Of a stretch of 64,000 nucleotides of DNA, positions 47,967 through 56,839 are shown piece after piece. The first letter of the stretch is position 1, and each line of letters begins with the position of its first letter. The position numbers and the translations under genes were made by a program. The notes beneath the pieces were generated by a model that was not told where the DNA came from, ran no database searches, and saw only the letters and a program-made list of their open reading frames with translations. The stretch is from assembly GCF_002498315.1 (NCBI RefSeq), contig NZ_DAGX01000007.1:1-64000 (forward strand), in the 5' to 3' direction. The stretch comes from Methanofollis sp. UBA420 (lineage in GTDB: Archaea > Halobacteriota > Methanomicrobia > Methanomicrobiales > Methanofollaceae).

Positions 47967-49077
47967 AGAGATCATCGCCGACCTCCTTGCCGAAAAGGGG
48001 ATCGACCTTGTCGCCTCCCTCCCCTGCGACCGCGCCGGCGACCTCTGCTTCCTCCTCACAGAGCGTTTCCAGACTGTCGGGCTGATGCGGGAGGAGGACG
48101 GCGTCGGCGTCTCTGCCGGGGCGGTGCTTGCCGGGAAGAGGCCCGTGGTCGTGATCCAGAGTTCGGGCCTCGGGAACATGCTCAACGCGATCCTCTCCCT
48201 CACCGTCACCTTCGGTCTGCCCCTCCCGATACTCGCGAGCTGGCGGGGGGTGTACAGGGAGAAGATCCCGGCCCAGATCCCCTTCAACACCCGCCTCCCC
48301 GCGATCCTCGAGGCTTCGGGCATCCCGTACACCGTCGTCCAGGACGCCGGGGAGATCGGGAAGATCGGCGAGGTGATCGACGACGCCTTCCTCCACTCCC
48401 GCCCGCACGTCGCTCTCATCTCGCCGAAGGTCTGGGAGGGAGGGAAGTGCGAGGTCTGCCGCGACCTGCCGCCGCGCCCCTGCCGCCCCTGCATCCTCGG
48501 GGAGCGTCCTCTCCCCGCGCCGGTGACGGAGAGGTTCGGGGCGATCCGGGCGATCGTCCCCCACCTCGGAGACGCCGCCGTCGTCTGCAACATCGGTGTG
48601 CCGAGCAAGGAGCTCTATGCCGCGGGCGACCGCCCGCTCACCTTCTACATGCTCGGTTCCTACACGCAGGCCTCGGCTATCGGCCTCGGCCTCGCCCTCT
48701 CGACAGAGAGGCGGGTCGTCGTCATCGACGGCGACGGCAGCCTCCTCGGCAGTTCGATCCTCCCGGTCATCGCGGCGAGCGCCCCGAAAAACCTCGCCGT
48801 CGTCTGCCTGGACAACGGCGCCTTTGGCTCCACGGGCAACCAGCCCACCTGCGCCTGCACCGGCGCCGACCTCGAAGTCGCGGCGATCGCCGCCGGATTC
48901 CCCCGGACCTGCACCGTCGCCGACGAGGGGGCAATCGCGTCGGCCCTCGACGACCCCTCGCCCGGCCCCGCCTTCGTCAGGGTGCTGATCAGGCCGGGCA
49001 ACGCGGACGTCCCCAATATCCCCCTCTCCCCCGCGGAGATCAGGGACAGGTTTATGGCCGCGGTGAAGGGGCGGTGA
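47959..49077 (+). CDS. comDE: Sulfopyruvate decarboxylase, fused alpha and beta subunits
   Basis: A 372-residue thiamine-diphosphate enzyme. The alpha part (about 1-160) includes MREEDGVGVSAGAVLAGKRP and QSSGLGNMLNAILSL; the beta part (about 185-372) includes VVVIDGDGSLLGSSIL and VCLDNGAFGSTGNQ, the G-D-G...N cofactor motif. It decarboxylates sulfopyruvate to sulfoacetaldehyde. In Methanocaldococcus the subunits are separate (ComD and ComE). The linker holds four cysteines, Cys164, 167, 175 and 178 (CEVC and CRPC), a likely metal site of unknown purpose. The gene ends the cluster, with a T6 run (49093-49098) shortly after the stop. Confidence 0.92.
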   Translation: MHEEIIADLLAEKGIDLVASLPCDRAGDLCFLLTERFQTVGLMREEDGVGVSAGAVLAGKRPVVVIQSSGLGNMLNAILSLTVTFGLPLPILASWRGVYREKIPAQIPFNTRLPAILEASGIPYTVVQDAGEIGKIGEVIDDAFLHSRPHVALISPKVWEGGKCEVCRDLPPRPCRPCILGERPLPAPVTERFGAIRAIVPHLGDAAVVCNIGVPSKELYAAGDRPLTFYMLGSYTQASAIGLGLALSTERRVVVIDGDGSLLGSSILPVIAASAPKNLAVVCLDNGAFGSTGNQPTCACTGADLEVAAIAAGFPRTCTVADEGAIASALDDPSPGPAFVRVLIRPGNADVPNIPLSPAEIRDRFMAAVKGR

Positions 49078-49162
49078 GGATCCGGTTCTCTCTTTTTTGG
49101 ATCTGGAGGATTTTCTGTGGGAGAGGCAGGAGATCGGTGACCTGTCCGGGGGGCTGCCGCTC

Positions 49163-49179
49163 GAAAACCTTCGGTTTTC
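49163..49179. repeat. Single TTC-loop hairpin, same type as at 9916-10066
   Basis: GAAAACC and GGTTTTC form a perfect 7-bp stem with a TTC loop, in the 257-base convergent spacer between comDE and argB. T-runs at 49093-49098 (plus strand) and 49314-49320 (minus-strand T, read as A on plus) are probable oligo-T terminators for the two flanking genes. I see no gene in this spacer. Confidence 0.7.
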
Positions 49180-49334
49180 TCAACTCCCTACGGTCGTCCC
49201 CCCGGTCCCCCCGCGTTAGGATAGGCAGGGATATGGCAATCTCTCCCCTCAGATCTCCTGTTCTGTCTTCCCGAGGTCAATCTTAATTTCGGGGGACGAG
49301 CGTCCGCGAGTTCAAAAAAAGAGTATCTCCCCTC

Positions 49335-50204
49335 TCACTCGGTGATCATCGTGCCGACGCCGGCATCGGTGAAGAGTTCGAGGAGGATGGTGTGGGGCTT
49401 GTTGCCGTTCACCACATGGGCGAAAGAAACGCCCCCTTTCACCGCCCTGACGCAGGAGTCGATCTTCGGGATCATGCCGCCCGCGATCGTGCCGTCCGTC
49501 ATCAGATCCTCTGTCTCGATCGCCCTGAGATGGCGGTAGACCTGGGTTCTCTCCCTGTCCATCACGCCGTCGACGTCGGTGAGGTTGATGAGCTTGAAAG
49601 CGTTGAGAGCGATGGCGATCTCGCCGGCCGCCGTGTCCGCGTTGATGTTGAGGCTCCGGCCGGCCCTGTCGATCGCGATCGGGGCGATGACCGTGATATA
49701 GCCGTTCGCGAGGAGGGTGGTGATCAGCTCCGGGTTGATCTTCTCGATCTCGCCCACGTATCCGAGGTCGACCTCCTGCTCCTCCTCGCCCACCTTCACC
49801 TTCTGGTTGGCGATCTTCTTCGCGATGATGACATTGCCGTCGTTCCCCGAGATGCCGACCCCCTGTGCGCCGCACCGCGCCAGGACCGAGACGATGCCGT
49901 CGTTTATCTTGCCGACCAGCACCATCTGGGCGATCTCCAGGGTCTCGGCGTCGGTGATCCGCAGGCCGCCGACGAACTGCGGCTCCTTGCCGAGGGCCTT
50001 CATCTTCTCGGTGATCTCCGGGCCGCCGCCATGGACGACGACGACCCGCATCCCCACATAGTGGAGGAGGACGATGTCCCTGATCGCGTTTTCGAGCATC
50101 TCCTGATCGACCATCGCATGGCCGCCGAGCTTGATCACGATCGTCTTGCCGTGGAAGTGCTGGATATAGGGCAGCGCCTCCATCAGGACCTCTTCGCGCC
50201 TCAT
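49335..50204 (-). CDS. argB: Acetylglutamate kinase
   Basis: A 289-residue amino-acid kinase. TIVIKLGGHAMVD is the nucleotide loop, VVVVHGGGPEITEKM the acetylglutamate site, and ISGNDGNVIIA, LNINADTAAGEIAIAL and GGMIPKIDSCV complete the family pattern. It phosphorylates N-acetylglutamate in arginine synthesis. The start ATG overlaps the argJ stop by four bases. The N-terminal helix associated with arginine feedback inhibition in hexameric enzymes (EVLMEALPYIQHF) is present, so arginine control is possible. The other genes of the pathway directly upstream are argC and argJ. Confidence 0.95.
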   Translation of the reverse strand: MRREEVLMEALPYIQHFHGKTIVIKLGGHAMVDQEMLENAIRDIVLLHYVGMRVVVVHGGGPEITEKMKALGKEPQFVGGLRITDAETLEIAQMVLVGKINDGIVSVLARCGAQGVGISGNDGNVIIAKKIANQKVKVGEEEQEVDLGYVGEIEKINPELITTLLANGYITVIAPIAIDRAGRSLNINADTAAGEIAIALNAFKLINLTDVDGVMDRERTQVYRHLRAIETEDLMTDGTIAGGMIPKIDSCVRAVKGGVSFAHVVNGNKPHTILLELFTDAGVGTMITE

Positions 50205-51352
50205 GTGGTGTACTTCCCGTTGATCTCGACGTATTTCTCGGTGAGGTCGCAGCCCCATGCGGCGGCCGCACCCGCGCCCGCGGCAAGGTCCAGGGAGAAG
50301 ACGACCCTCTTCCCGTGCATCGCCGCCTTTGCCCTGACCAGGTCGGAGACGATCACCCCATCCTTGACGAGGGGCGTCTCCTCCGCGCCCTCGCCGATGG
50401 TGAGGGAGATGGCGTCGGGGTCGAAGATGACACCCGCCCTGCCGGCCGCGGCGACGACGCGGCCCCAGTTCGGGTCCTCGCCGTAGACCGCGGTCTTGAC
50501 GAGGGGGGAGGCGACGACGGTCCGCGCCACCTGTTCGGCCGCCGCCTCGTCGGGTGCGCCAGTGACCCGCACTTCGAGCATCTTCGTCGCCCCTTCGCCG
50601 TCCGCGGCGATCTGCTTCGCAAGAGAGATGCAGCAGGCCTCCAGGGCCGCATCGAAGGCCTTCCTGTCCACCGGACCGGCGAGACCGGTTGCGGTCACGA
50701 AGGCGCAGTCGTTCGTGCTCTCGTCCCCGTCCACGACGACGCGGTTGAAACTCCGGCGCACCGCGGAGCGGATTGACTCCTGCAGTTCCGCCGCCCCGAT
50801 CGCCGCGTCCGTGTAGATGAAGGCGAGCATCGTCCCCATGTTCGGGGCGATCATCCCGCTTCCCTTGCAGATGCCCGCGACGGTGAAGCCGTCTCCCCGG
50901 ACGAGGGCGTGCTTCTCGATCAGGTCCGTCGTCATGATCGCCCGCGCCGCCGCCACTTCGGCCTCTGCCGACGAGACGAGGTGCGGGGCGACCTCGCGGC
51001 ACTGTCTGTCTATCCGTTCGAGGTCGAGATAACGCCCGATCACACCGGTGCTCGCCACGCCGACCCTGTCCTCCGGGAGGCCGAGGGCCGCGGCCGCGGT
51101 CCCGGCCATCTTCACGGCGTCCTCATACCCCCTCTTTCCAGTGTAGGCATTCGCACATCCTGAATTGACGACGATCGCGTCGAGTTTCCCGGCCGCGATC
51201 CTCTCTCGCATCAACTGGACCGGGGCCGCACACACCCGGTTGGAGGTGAAAGTCGCCGCCGCGGTGCCGATCGCCCGGATCACCGCAAGCCCGTACTTCC
51301 CTTCCTTGATCCCCCAGGCTTCGACGCCCTGAACCGCACAGATACTCTTCAT
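50201..51352 (-). CDS. argJ: Bifunctional ornithine acetyltransferase / N-acetylglutamate synthase
   Basis: A 383-residue self-processing enzyme. GICKGSGMIAPNMGTMLAF contains the Met-Gly-Thr autocleavage site with the nucleophilic Thr, TSNRVCAAPV and NSGCANAYTG are in the N-terminal (alpha) part, and VDGDESTNDCAF and GEDPNWGRVVAAAGRAG in the beta part. It transfers acetyl from acetylornithine to glutamate and thus recycles the acetyl group. Whether it also uses acetyl-CoA cannot be decided from sequence. It lies five bases after the CBS-domain gene in the arg operon. Confidence 0.95.
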   Translation of the reverse strand: MKSICAVQGVEAWGIKEGKYGLAVIRAIGTAAATFTSNRVCAAPVQLMRERIAAGKLDAIVVNSGCANAYTGKRGYEDAVKMAGTAAAALGLPEDRVGVASTGVIGRYLDLERIDRQCREVAPHLVSSAEAEVAAARAIMTTDLIEKHALVRGDGFTVAGICKGSGMIAPNMGTMLAFIYTDAAIGAAELQESIRSAVRRSFNRVVVDGDESTNDCAFVTATGLAGPVDRKAFDAALEACCISLAKQIAADGEGATKMLEVRVTGAPDEAAAEQVARTVVASPLVKTAVYGEDPNWGRVVAAAGRAGVIFDPDAISLTIGEGAEETPLVKDGVIVSDLVRAKAAMHGKRVVFSLDLAAGAGAAAAWGCDLTEKYVEINGKYTT

Positions 51353-51357
51353 GCTTC

Positions 51358-51843
51358 TTATTCCTCCTTGATCTCATATGAGGCGCCAAGCCCCTGCACG
51401 ATGTCGCGCCGGGCGACAATCCCGACCAGCCTCTTCTTCTCCACGACAGGCAGGCGGGAGATGCCCTCCTTCAGCATCACGGCCGCTGCCTTCTCGATAT
51501 CGTCTTCAGGGGCGATGGCGATCGCGGGCATCGACATCACCTGGCGGACTGGCGTTTTCCCGACGTCCGAGAGGGCCGCCTTCGTCTTTTCCATATTGAT
51601 CATTTCCCTGATCGGCACCTCGATGAACTCGAAGGGCGACGGGAGCCAGAGGTCTTCGGAGACGCCGCCGGTCTTCAGGAGGGAGAGGATGTCGGCCTCC
51701 GTGACCATCCCGACCAGTTCGTTCCCGTCCAGCACAGGCAGGCCGCTGATGTCGTGCCTCCGCAGGAGGGAGGCCGCATGCCTGACCGTGTCTCCGACCT
51801 GGATCGTCACCGGGTCGGGCGTCATGATCTCGCGTACTTTCAT
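51358..51843 (-). CDS. Two-CBS-domain protein within the arg operon
   Basis: A 161-residue protein with two CBS domains: VREIMTPDPVTIQVGDTVRHAA followed by HDISGLPVLDGNELVGMVTEADIL, and VRQVMSMPAIAIAPEDDIEKAA followed by GISRLPVVEKKRLVGIVARRDIV. CBS pairs bind adenine nucleotides or SAM and regulate partner proteins. No effector domain is attached. The position between argC and argJ (13- and 5-base gaps) means it is certainly co-transcribed, so it may sense energy state for arginine synthesis. This is inferred from context only. Confidence 0.9.
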   Translation of the reverse strand: MKVREIMTPDPVTIQVGDTVRHAASLLRRHDISGLPVLDGNELVGMVTEADILSLLKTGGVSEDLWLPSPFEFIEVPIREMINMEKTKAALSDVGKTPVRQVMSMPAIAIAPEDDIEKAAAVMLKEGISRLPVVEKKRLVGIVARRDIVQGLGASYEIKEE

Positions 51844-51856
51844 TCTTTTTCCTCCG

Positions 51857-52843
51857 TCAGGGCAGGCACGCCGGAGCCTTCAGGCCGTCGTCCTCGGCGT
51901 AGCCGCACATGATGTTCATGTTCTGGATCGCCTGACCTGCCGCGCCCTTGACCAGATTGTCGATAGCGGAGACGACGACGACGCGTTCGCCCTCGCTCTC
52001 CATCCCGATGTCGCAGAAGTTGCTGCCGCGCACGGCCGGCAGGGTCGGCTTCTGGAGGCGGACGAAGTGTTCGCCCGCGTAGAAATTCCTGTACAGGGCC
52101 TCCACCTTGTCCTGGGCCATCGGTTCGTCCAGGATGATATGCGCCGTCGTCAGGATCCCCCTGTTCACCGGCACCAGGTGCGGGGTGAAGAAGCAGTGGG
52201 CAGGCGATCCGAGACGGGAAAGTTCCTGCTTCATCTCGGCAAGGTGGCGGTGGCTCGTCCACTTGTACGCGTTCACGCCGTCGGCCACATTCGGGTAGTG
52301 GGTCGTCGCCGAGGGGTTGTCGCCGGCGCCCGAGACCCCGGTCTTCGAGTCGTAGATGACGTATTTTGCGTACTTCGCCAGGGGTGCCGCCGCAAGGGTC
52401 GCACCCGTCGGGAAGCACCCCGGGTTCGAGACGAACTTTGCCCCTTTCACCTCGTCTCTGTGGAGCTCCGGGATACCGTACGGCGCCTTGAAATAGGCGG
52501 TGTGAGTGACCCCGTAGACCCTCTCGTAGACGTCCTTCGGCAGCCTGTAGTCCGCCGAGAGGTCGACTGTCCTGATCCCACGCTCAAGGAGTGTTCCCGC
52601 GAAGTTCATCGCCGCGGTGTGCGGCACGGCAAGAAAGACAAAATCGGCATCAATATCCCCGGCCTTCGGGTTGGTGAAGGGGAGATCGGTGTAGCCCCGC
52701 AGGTGCGGGTGCTGGTCCGCGACCGGTCGCCCTTCCAGCGCCCTCGAGGTGGCGACCGTCACCCGGGCAGAAGAATGGCTCTGGAGAAGGCGGATCAGTT
52801 CTCCGCCGGCGTAGCCTGACGCCCCAACGATAGCGACATCCAT
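51857..52843 (-). CDS. argC: N-acetyl-gamma-glutamyl-phosphate reductase
   Basis: A 328-residue dehydrogenase. VAIVGASGYAGGELIRLL is the NADP-binding loop, FLAVPHTAAMNF and VDLSADYRL follow, NPGCFPTGATLAA has the catalytic Cys, and HRHLAEMKQEL and FTPHLVPVNRGIL contain the acid-base His region. It reduces acetylglutamyl phosphate to the semialdehyde. It is the first gene of the arg operon. A TATA-like cattaagtttt about 25-35 bases upstream (near 52871 on the minus strand) would give a short leader. Confidence 0.95.
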   Translation of the reverse strand: MDVAIVGASGYAGGELIRLLQSHSSARVTVATSRALEGRPVADQHPHLRGYTDLPFTNPKAGDIDADFVFLAVPHTAAMNFAGTLLERGIRTVDLSADYRLPKDVYERVYGVTHTAYFKAPYGIPELHRDEVKGAKFVSNPGCFPTGATLAAAPLAKYAKYVIYDSKTGVSGAGDNPSATTHYPNVADGVNAYKWTSHRHLAEMKQELSRLGSPAHCFFTPHLVPVNRGILTTAHIILDEPMAQDKVEALYRNFYAGEHFVRLQKPTLPAVRGSNFCDIGMESEGERVVVVSAIDNLVKGAAGQAIQNMNIMCGYAEDDGLKAPACLP

Positions 52844-52935
52844 ACAGGAGATTATACCGGAGAAAAAACTTAATGGTTTGGAATTGTCGGGCCGCGCCCC
52901 TCCGGGGATGGGGAGGAAACGCCGTTACGGACGGA

Positions 52936-53841
52936 TCATGTGTGTGCCGTGGCGTCGAAGAGCGCCCTCGCAAGTCCGTCGATCAGATCTCTGTTCTCCA
53001 GGCCGGCAAGGAGGTCGGCGGGCAGTGCGGCGGCCCCGTACCTCGCCCCCGCGTACGCCCCGCAGATGAAGGCGATGGTGTCGGTGTTGCCGCCGACATT
53101 GGCGGCGACATAGAGGAGGTTTTCCGGGGCGTCGTACCGGCCCATCAGGAAGAATGCGATCGGGACAGTCTGGTAGACGGAGACGTCGTTGCCGATGGCG
53201 GGCAATGCCGCTTCAAGGCTGATCCCCTCCTCCTGGAGGGCGACTGCCCGTCTGATGCGGATGCCGAGTTCGGTGTCCTCGGCCGCCGCCGTCTTCAGGG
53301 CGAGGGAGACGGGGTCGCGGGCGCCGTACACGGTGGCGGAGAGGAGGCAGGCGACGGTGACCGCACCCGCCAGGGCGGCAGGGTGGGTGTGGGTGACGGA
53401 ACAGGCCTTCGCGAGGCGGCCTGAACGCTCGACCTGGTCGCCGTACCGCAGGGCGAAGGGGACGGCAAGGGGGATGCACCCGGCCGTGTCCGAGTTGACG
53501 CCTGTCATTCCCGGCCCCTGCGTGACCAGGTGCTCGCAGGCGGCCATCACCGACCCGTCAGGGAAGCGGAGGTCGCTCTCTGAGCAGAGGCGGGCGAGGT
53601 CGCGGGCGTACCTCTCCTCAGAGTACTCTCCCGAGGCAAGGAGGGAGGCGACGAGGAGCATGATCTGGGTGTCGTCGGTGTACTGGCCCGGCTCAAGGCG
53701 GGCATTCGGGTGCCACCGCCACGCCTTTCTGTACCCCCTGTACAGGTGCGAGAGGTTCATCGGCGAACTCTCGCCAGGCATGCCGAGGGCGTCCCCGACG
53801 GCCGCCCCGAGCATGCAGCCCCTGAATCGATCGAGCATCAA
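52936..53841 (-). CDS. ADP-ribosylglycohydrolase family protein
   Basis: A 301-residue all-helical hydrolase. FRGCMLGAAVGDALGMP is the N-terminal signature, PGQYTDDTQIMLL holds the first pair of metal-binding Asp residues, SVTHTHPAA is the His loop, and VGGNTDTIAFICGAYAGARYG carries the second metal Asp. This is the DraG/ARH fold, which removes ADP-ribose from Arg or other acceptors. DraG regulates nitrogenase reductase in bacteria, but no nif gene or transferase lies here, so the substrate is open. It is encoded alone, divergent from the P-type ATPase. Confidence 0.88.
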   Translation of the reverse strand: MMLDRFRGCMLGAAVGDALGMPGESSPMNLSHLYRGYRKAWRWHPNARLEPGQYTDDTQIMLLVASLLASGEYSEERYARDLARLCSESDLRFPDGSVMAACEHLVTQGPGMTGVNSDTAGCIPLAVPFALRYGDQVERSGRLAKACSVTHTHPAALAGAVTVACLLSATVYGARDPVSLALKTAAAEDTELGIRIRRAVALQEEGISLEAALPAIGNDVSVYQTVPIAFFLMGRYDAPENLLYVAANVGGNTDTIAFICGAYAGARYGAAALPADLLAGLENRDLIDGLARALFDATAHT

Positions 53842-53868
53842 ATTCGTTATTGGTGAAGAGGATACGAT

Positions 53869-53904
53869 AAGCCCTTCGTCTTTATTCGATGGATGGGCTT
53901 TTTT
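53869..53904 (+). promoter_or_regulatory. Hairpin with T-run in the divergent spacer before the P-type ATPase
   Basis: AAGCCC (53869-53874) and GGGCTT (53895-53900) can pair around a 20-nt loop and are followed by four more T residues. It lies between divergent genes, where no plus-strand gene needs a terminator. A TATA-like aatatacc near 53981 is the probable ATPase promoter. Confidence 0.35.
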
Positions 53905-54023
53905 CTGAAACTTTTTTCATTTTTTATGAAAATTTCTGCACATATTTTCGTGCGGCCACGCCCGTGCCCCCCACAAGAGGAATATACCGCCCGGTCGATA
54001 CCGGAGCGGTGGCCTGATCGCGC

Positions 54024-56696
54024 ATGGCCGATATCCCGGACAGTGGCCCTCTCTGGCATGCCCTGTCAGAGTCTGAGGCGCTCCTGAAAGCAGGGTCGTC
54101 ACCGGAAGGTCTCTCCCGCGGGGAAGCGGCCAGACGTCTCGCCCTGTACGGGAAAAACGCCCTCCCTGAAAGGGCACCCCCCTCCTTTCTCACCGTCTTC
54201 CTCCGCCAGTTCAAAAGCCCCCTCATTTTCATTCTCATTCTCGCCGGGACCGTCTCCTTCCTGATCGGCGACCGTACGGATGCACTCTTCATCTTTGCGG
54301 TCATCCTGATCAATGCCGCCCTCGGTGTGGTCCAGGAGTGGAAGGCCGAACAGAGTGCGGCGGCCCTCCGTGTCCTCCTCAGGATCACAGGGCGGGTGCG
54401 GCGGGAGGGGAGAGAGAGCGGCGTCCCTGCCGAGGAGATCGTGCCCGGCGACATCGTCCTCCTCGAACCGGGCAGCCGCGTCCCTGCCGACCTCAGGGTC
54501 CTCAGGGAGAACGTCCTCTCTGTCGACGAGTCCCTGCTCACCGGCGAGTCGGTGCCTGCCGGCAAGGTCGCGGATCCCCTGCTCCCTGACGCCCCCCTGA
54601 TGGGGCGGGCGAACATGGCCTATGCCGGGTCCACGGTCGTATCCGGGCGGGGGAGCGGGGTCGTCGTCGCCACAGGCAGGCAGACCGAGGTCGGGAAGAT
54701 CGCAACGACTCTCTCCGCGATGGAGATGACGAAACCCCCCCTCCTCATCAGGATGGAGCAGTTCTCCCGCTGGGTCGGGGTGCTCGTCGTCGGTGCGAGT
54801 GCCGTCCTCGGCGTGGCCGCTCTCCTCCGGGGCATCGAACCGGTCGAGGTCTTTTTCCTGGCCGTCGCCCTCGCGGTCTCCGCGATCCCTGAGGGACTGC
54901 CTGTGGCGATCACCGTCGCCCTCTCCCTTGGCGTCAGCAGGATTGCGACGCGCAACGTCGTCGTCAGGAACCTGGCGGCGGTCGAGGGCCTGGGGAGTTG
55001 CACCTGCATCGCCAGCGACAAGACAGGGACGCTCACGGTCAACGAGCAGACCCTGACGCAGATCGTCCTCCCTGACAGACGACGCTATACGGTCCTCGGC
55101 GAGGGCTACCGCGGCGAAGGCCGGGTCGTTGCGGCGGACGGTCCGCCTCCTGCAGAGGCGGACTATCTCAGGCTGCAGGGGATGGTCAGGGCGGCCGTCC
55201 TCTGCAGCGAGGCAACTCTCGTGCGGCGGGACGGGGACTGGGAGCACTACGGCGACGCCATCGACGTGGCATTCCTTGCCGCCGCCTACAAACTTGGCCT
55301 CTCCCCGGAGACCGTGCGGAGGGAAGAGGCCATCCTGGCCGAGATCCCCTTCGAGCCAGAGCGGAGATATGCGGCCGCGTTCTACCGGGAGGACGGGAGG
55401 ATCCTTGTCGCCCTGAAGGGTGCGCCCGAGGTGGTGATCCCGCGCTGCCCTGCCCCTCCGCACGGGGCCGCGGAGGAGGCCGCCCTCCTTGCGGCACGGG
55501 GCTTCCGGGTCATCGCCGTCGCTTCTGGCGAGATCGTGGGCGGTGTGGACCTCCCCTTCGACGAGGGGGACCTCCCGCCTCTCGTCTTTCTCGGCCTCGC
55601 CTGCTTCATCGACCCCCTCAGGCACGACGCGGCGGGGGCGGTGGAGACCTGCAGGCAGGCCGGGATCAGGGTGGTGATGGTAACCGGCGACCACCCGGCG
55701 ACGGCCTTGGCAATCGCGCGTGACCTCGGGATTGCATCGTCTGAAGACGACCTCGTCACCGGGAAGGATCTGGCAGGGGCCGGCGCCCCGGACAGTCAGG
55801 CATTCCGCGATCTTGTTGGAAAGGCGCATGTCTTCTCCCGCGTCGCCCCCCTCCAGAAGTCAGCCATTGTGGAAGGGCTCCAGGGGGGCGGGCACTATGT
55901 CGCCGTGACCGGCGACGGCGTGAACGACGCACCGGCCCTCAGGCGGGCGAACATCGGTGTCGCCATGGGCTCGGGGACAGACCTCGCGAAGGACACCGCC
56001 TCGATCATCATCACCGACGACTCCTTCTCCTCGATCGTGGCCGGGGTCGAGGGCGGTCGGGCGACCTATGACAATATCAGGAAGGTCACCTATCTCCTCA
56101 TCTCCACCGGGGCCGCCGAGGTGCTCCTCTTCACCCTTGCTCTCCTTGCCGGCCTGCCTCTCCCCCTCCTTGCCGTGCAACTCCTCTGGCTGAACCTGGT
56201 GACAAACGGTATCCAGGACGTCGCCCTCGCCTTCGAGGGCGGCGAGCCCGACGTGATGGGGCGGCGGCCGCGGCTCCCCGGGGAAGGAGTCTTCAACCGT
56301 CTGATGGTCGAGGAGACCCTTGTCTCGGGCTCGTACATCGGCATCACCGCGTTCCTCCTCTGGGCCTGGCTGATCGGCGGCGGGTGGGGGGAGGACGCGG
56401 CGCGGAACGTTCTCCTCCTCTTCATGGTCCTGATGGAGAACGCCCATGCCTTCAACTGCCGTTCTGAATGCCGGTCTGTCTTTCGCATCCCTATCGGGAG
56501 GAATCCGTTCCTTATCGTCGGCGTGATGGCGGCGCAAGGCATCCATATTCTTGCGATGCAGGTTCCGGCGATGCAGGCCGTCCTTGGTGTCGGTGTCGCC
56601 CCGGTCTCCCTCCCTCTCTGGCTCACCCTGCTTGCAATCGCCCTCTCTCTGGTCTTTGTTATGGAAGTCTACAAGTACCTCTGCCGGAAACGGTGA
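54024..56696 (+). CDS. P-type cation-transporting ATPase (P2 class)
   Basis: An 890-residue P2-type ATPase with the SERCA/PMR1-like plan. An N-terminal cation-ATPase domain (SRGEAARRLALYGKNALPE) precedes two helices; VDESLLTGESVP is the actuator TGES motif, VSAIPEGLPVAITVALSLG is M4 with the P-E-G-L-P ion site, ASDKTGTLTVN holds the phosphorylated Asp, VMVTGDHPATA and TGDGVNDAPALRRANIGVAMG form the P-domain hinge, and five or six helices end the protein. Ca2+ or Mn2+ is the likely ion, inferred from the PEGLP motif. It is encoded just before a CDF exporter. Confidence 0.93.
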   Translation: MADIPDSGPLWHALSESEALLKAGSSPEGLSRGEAARRLALYGKNALPERAPPSFLTVFLRQFKSPLIFILILAGTVSFLIGDRTDALFIFAVILINAALGVVQEWKAEQSAAALRVLLRITGRVRREGRESGVPAEEIVPGDIVLLEPGSRVPADLRVLRENVLSVDESLLTGESVPAGKVADPLLPDAPLMGRANMAYAGSTVVSGRGSGVVVATGRQTEVGKIATTLSAMEMTKPPLLIRMEQFSRWVGVLVVGASAVLGVAALLRGIEPVEVFFLAVALAVSAIPEGLPVAITVALSLGVSRIATRNVVVRNLAAVEGLGSCTCIASDKTGTLTVNEQTLTQIVLPDRRRYTVLGEGYRGEGRVVAADGPPPAEADYLRLQGMVRAAVLCSEATLVRRDGDWEHYGDAIDVAFLAAAYKLGLSPETVRREEAILAEIPFEPERRYAAAFYREDGRILVALKGAPEVVIPRCPAPPHGAAEEAALLAARGFRVIAVASGEIVGGVDLPFDEGDLPPLVFLGLACFIDPLRHDAAGAVETCRQAGIRVVMVTGDHPATALAIARDLGIASSEDDLVTGKDLAGAGAPDSQAFRDLVGKAHVFSRVAPLQKSAIVEGLQGGGHYVAVTGDGVNDAPALRRANIGVAMGSGTDLAKDTASIIITDDSFSSIVAGVEGGRATYDNIRKVTYLLISTGAAEVLLFTLALLAGLPLPLLAVQLLWLNLVTNGIQDVALAFEGGEPDVMGRRPRLPGEGVFNRLMVEETLVSGSYIGITAFLLWAWLIGGGWGEDAARNVLLLFMVLMENAHAFNCRSECRSVFRIPIGRNPFLIVGVMAAQGIHILAMQVPAMQAVLGVGVAPVSLPLWLTLLAIALSLVFVMEVYKYLCRKR

Positions 56697-56839
56697 CGGC
56701 CCCGTCGAAACGGCCCGCGCCATCTGATCACAAACCCTATCCCGATTGAGCGCAAATCGTAAAAGTTATCGACGGGTGGCATATCCGCCCTCATGCTGTT
56801 GGTGATATCATTCGGAGAGAACCTGAATCTGCGGATGTC

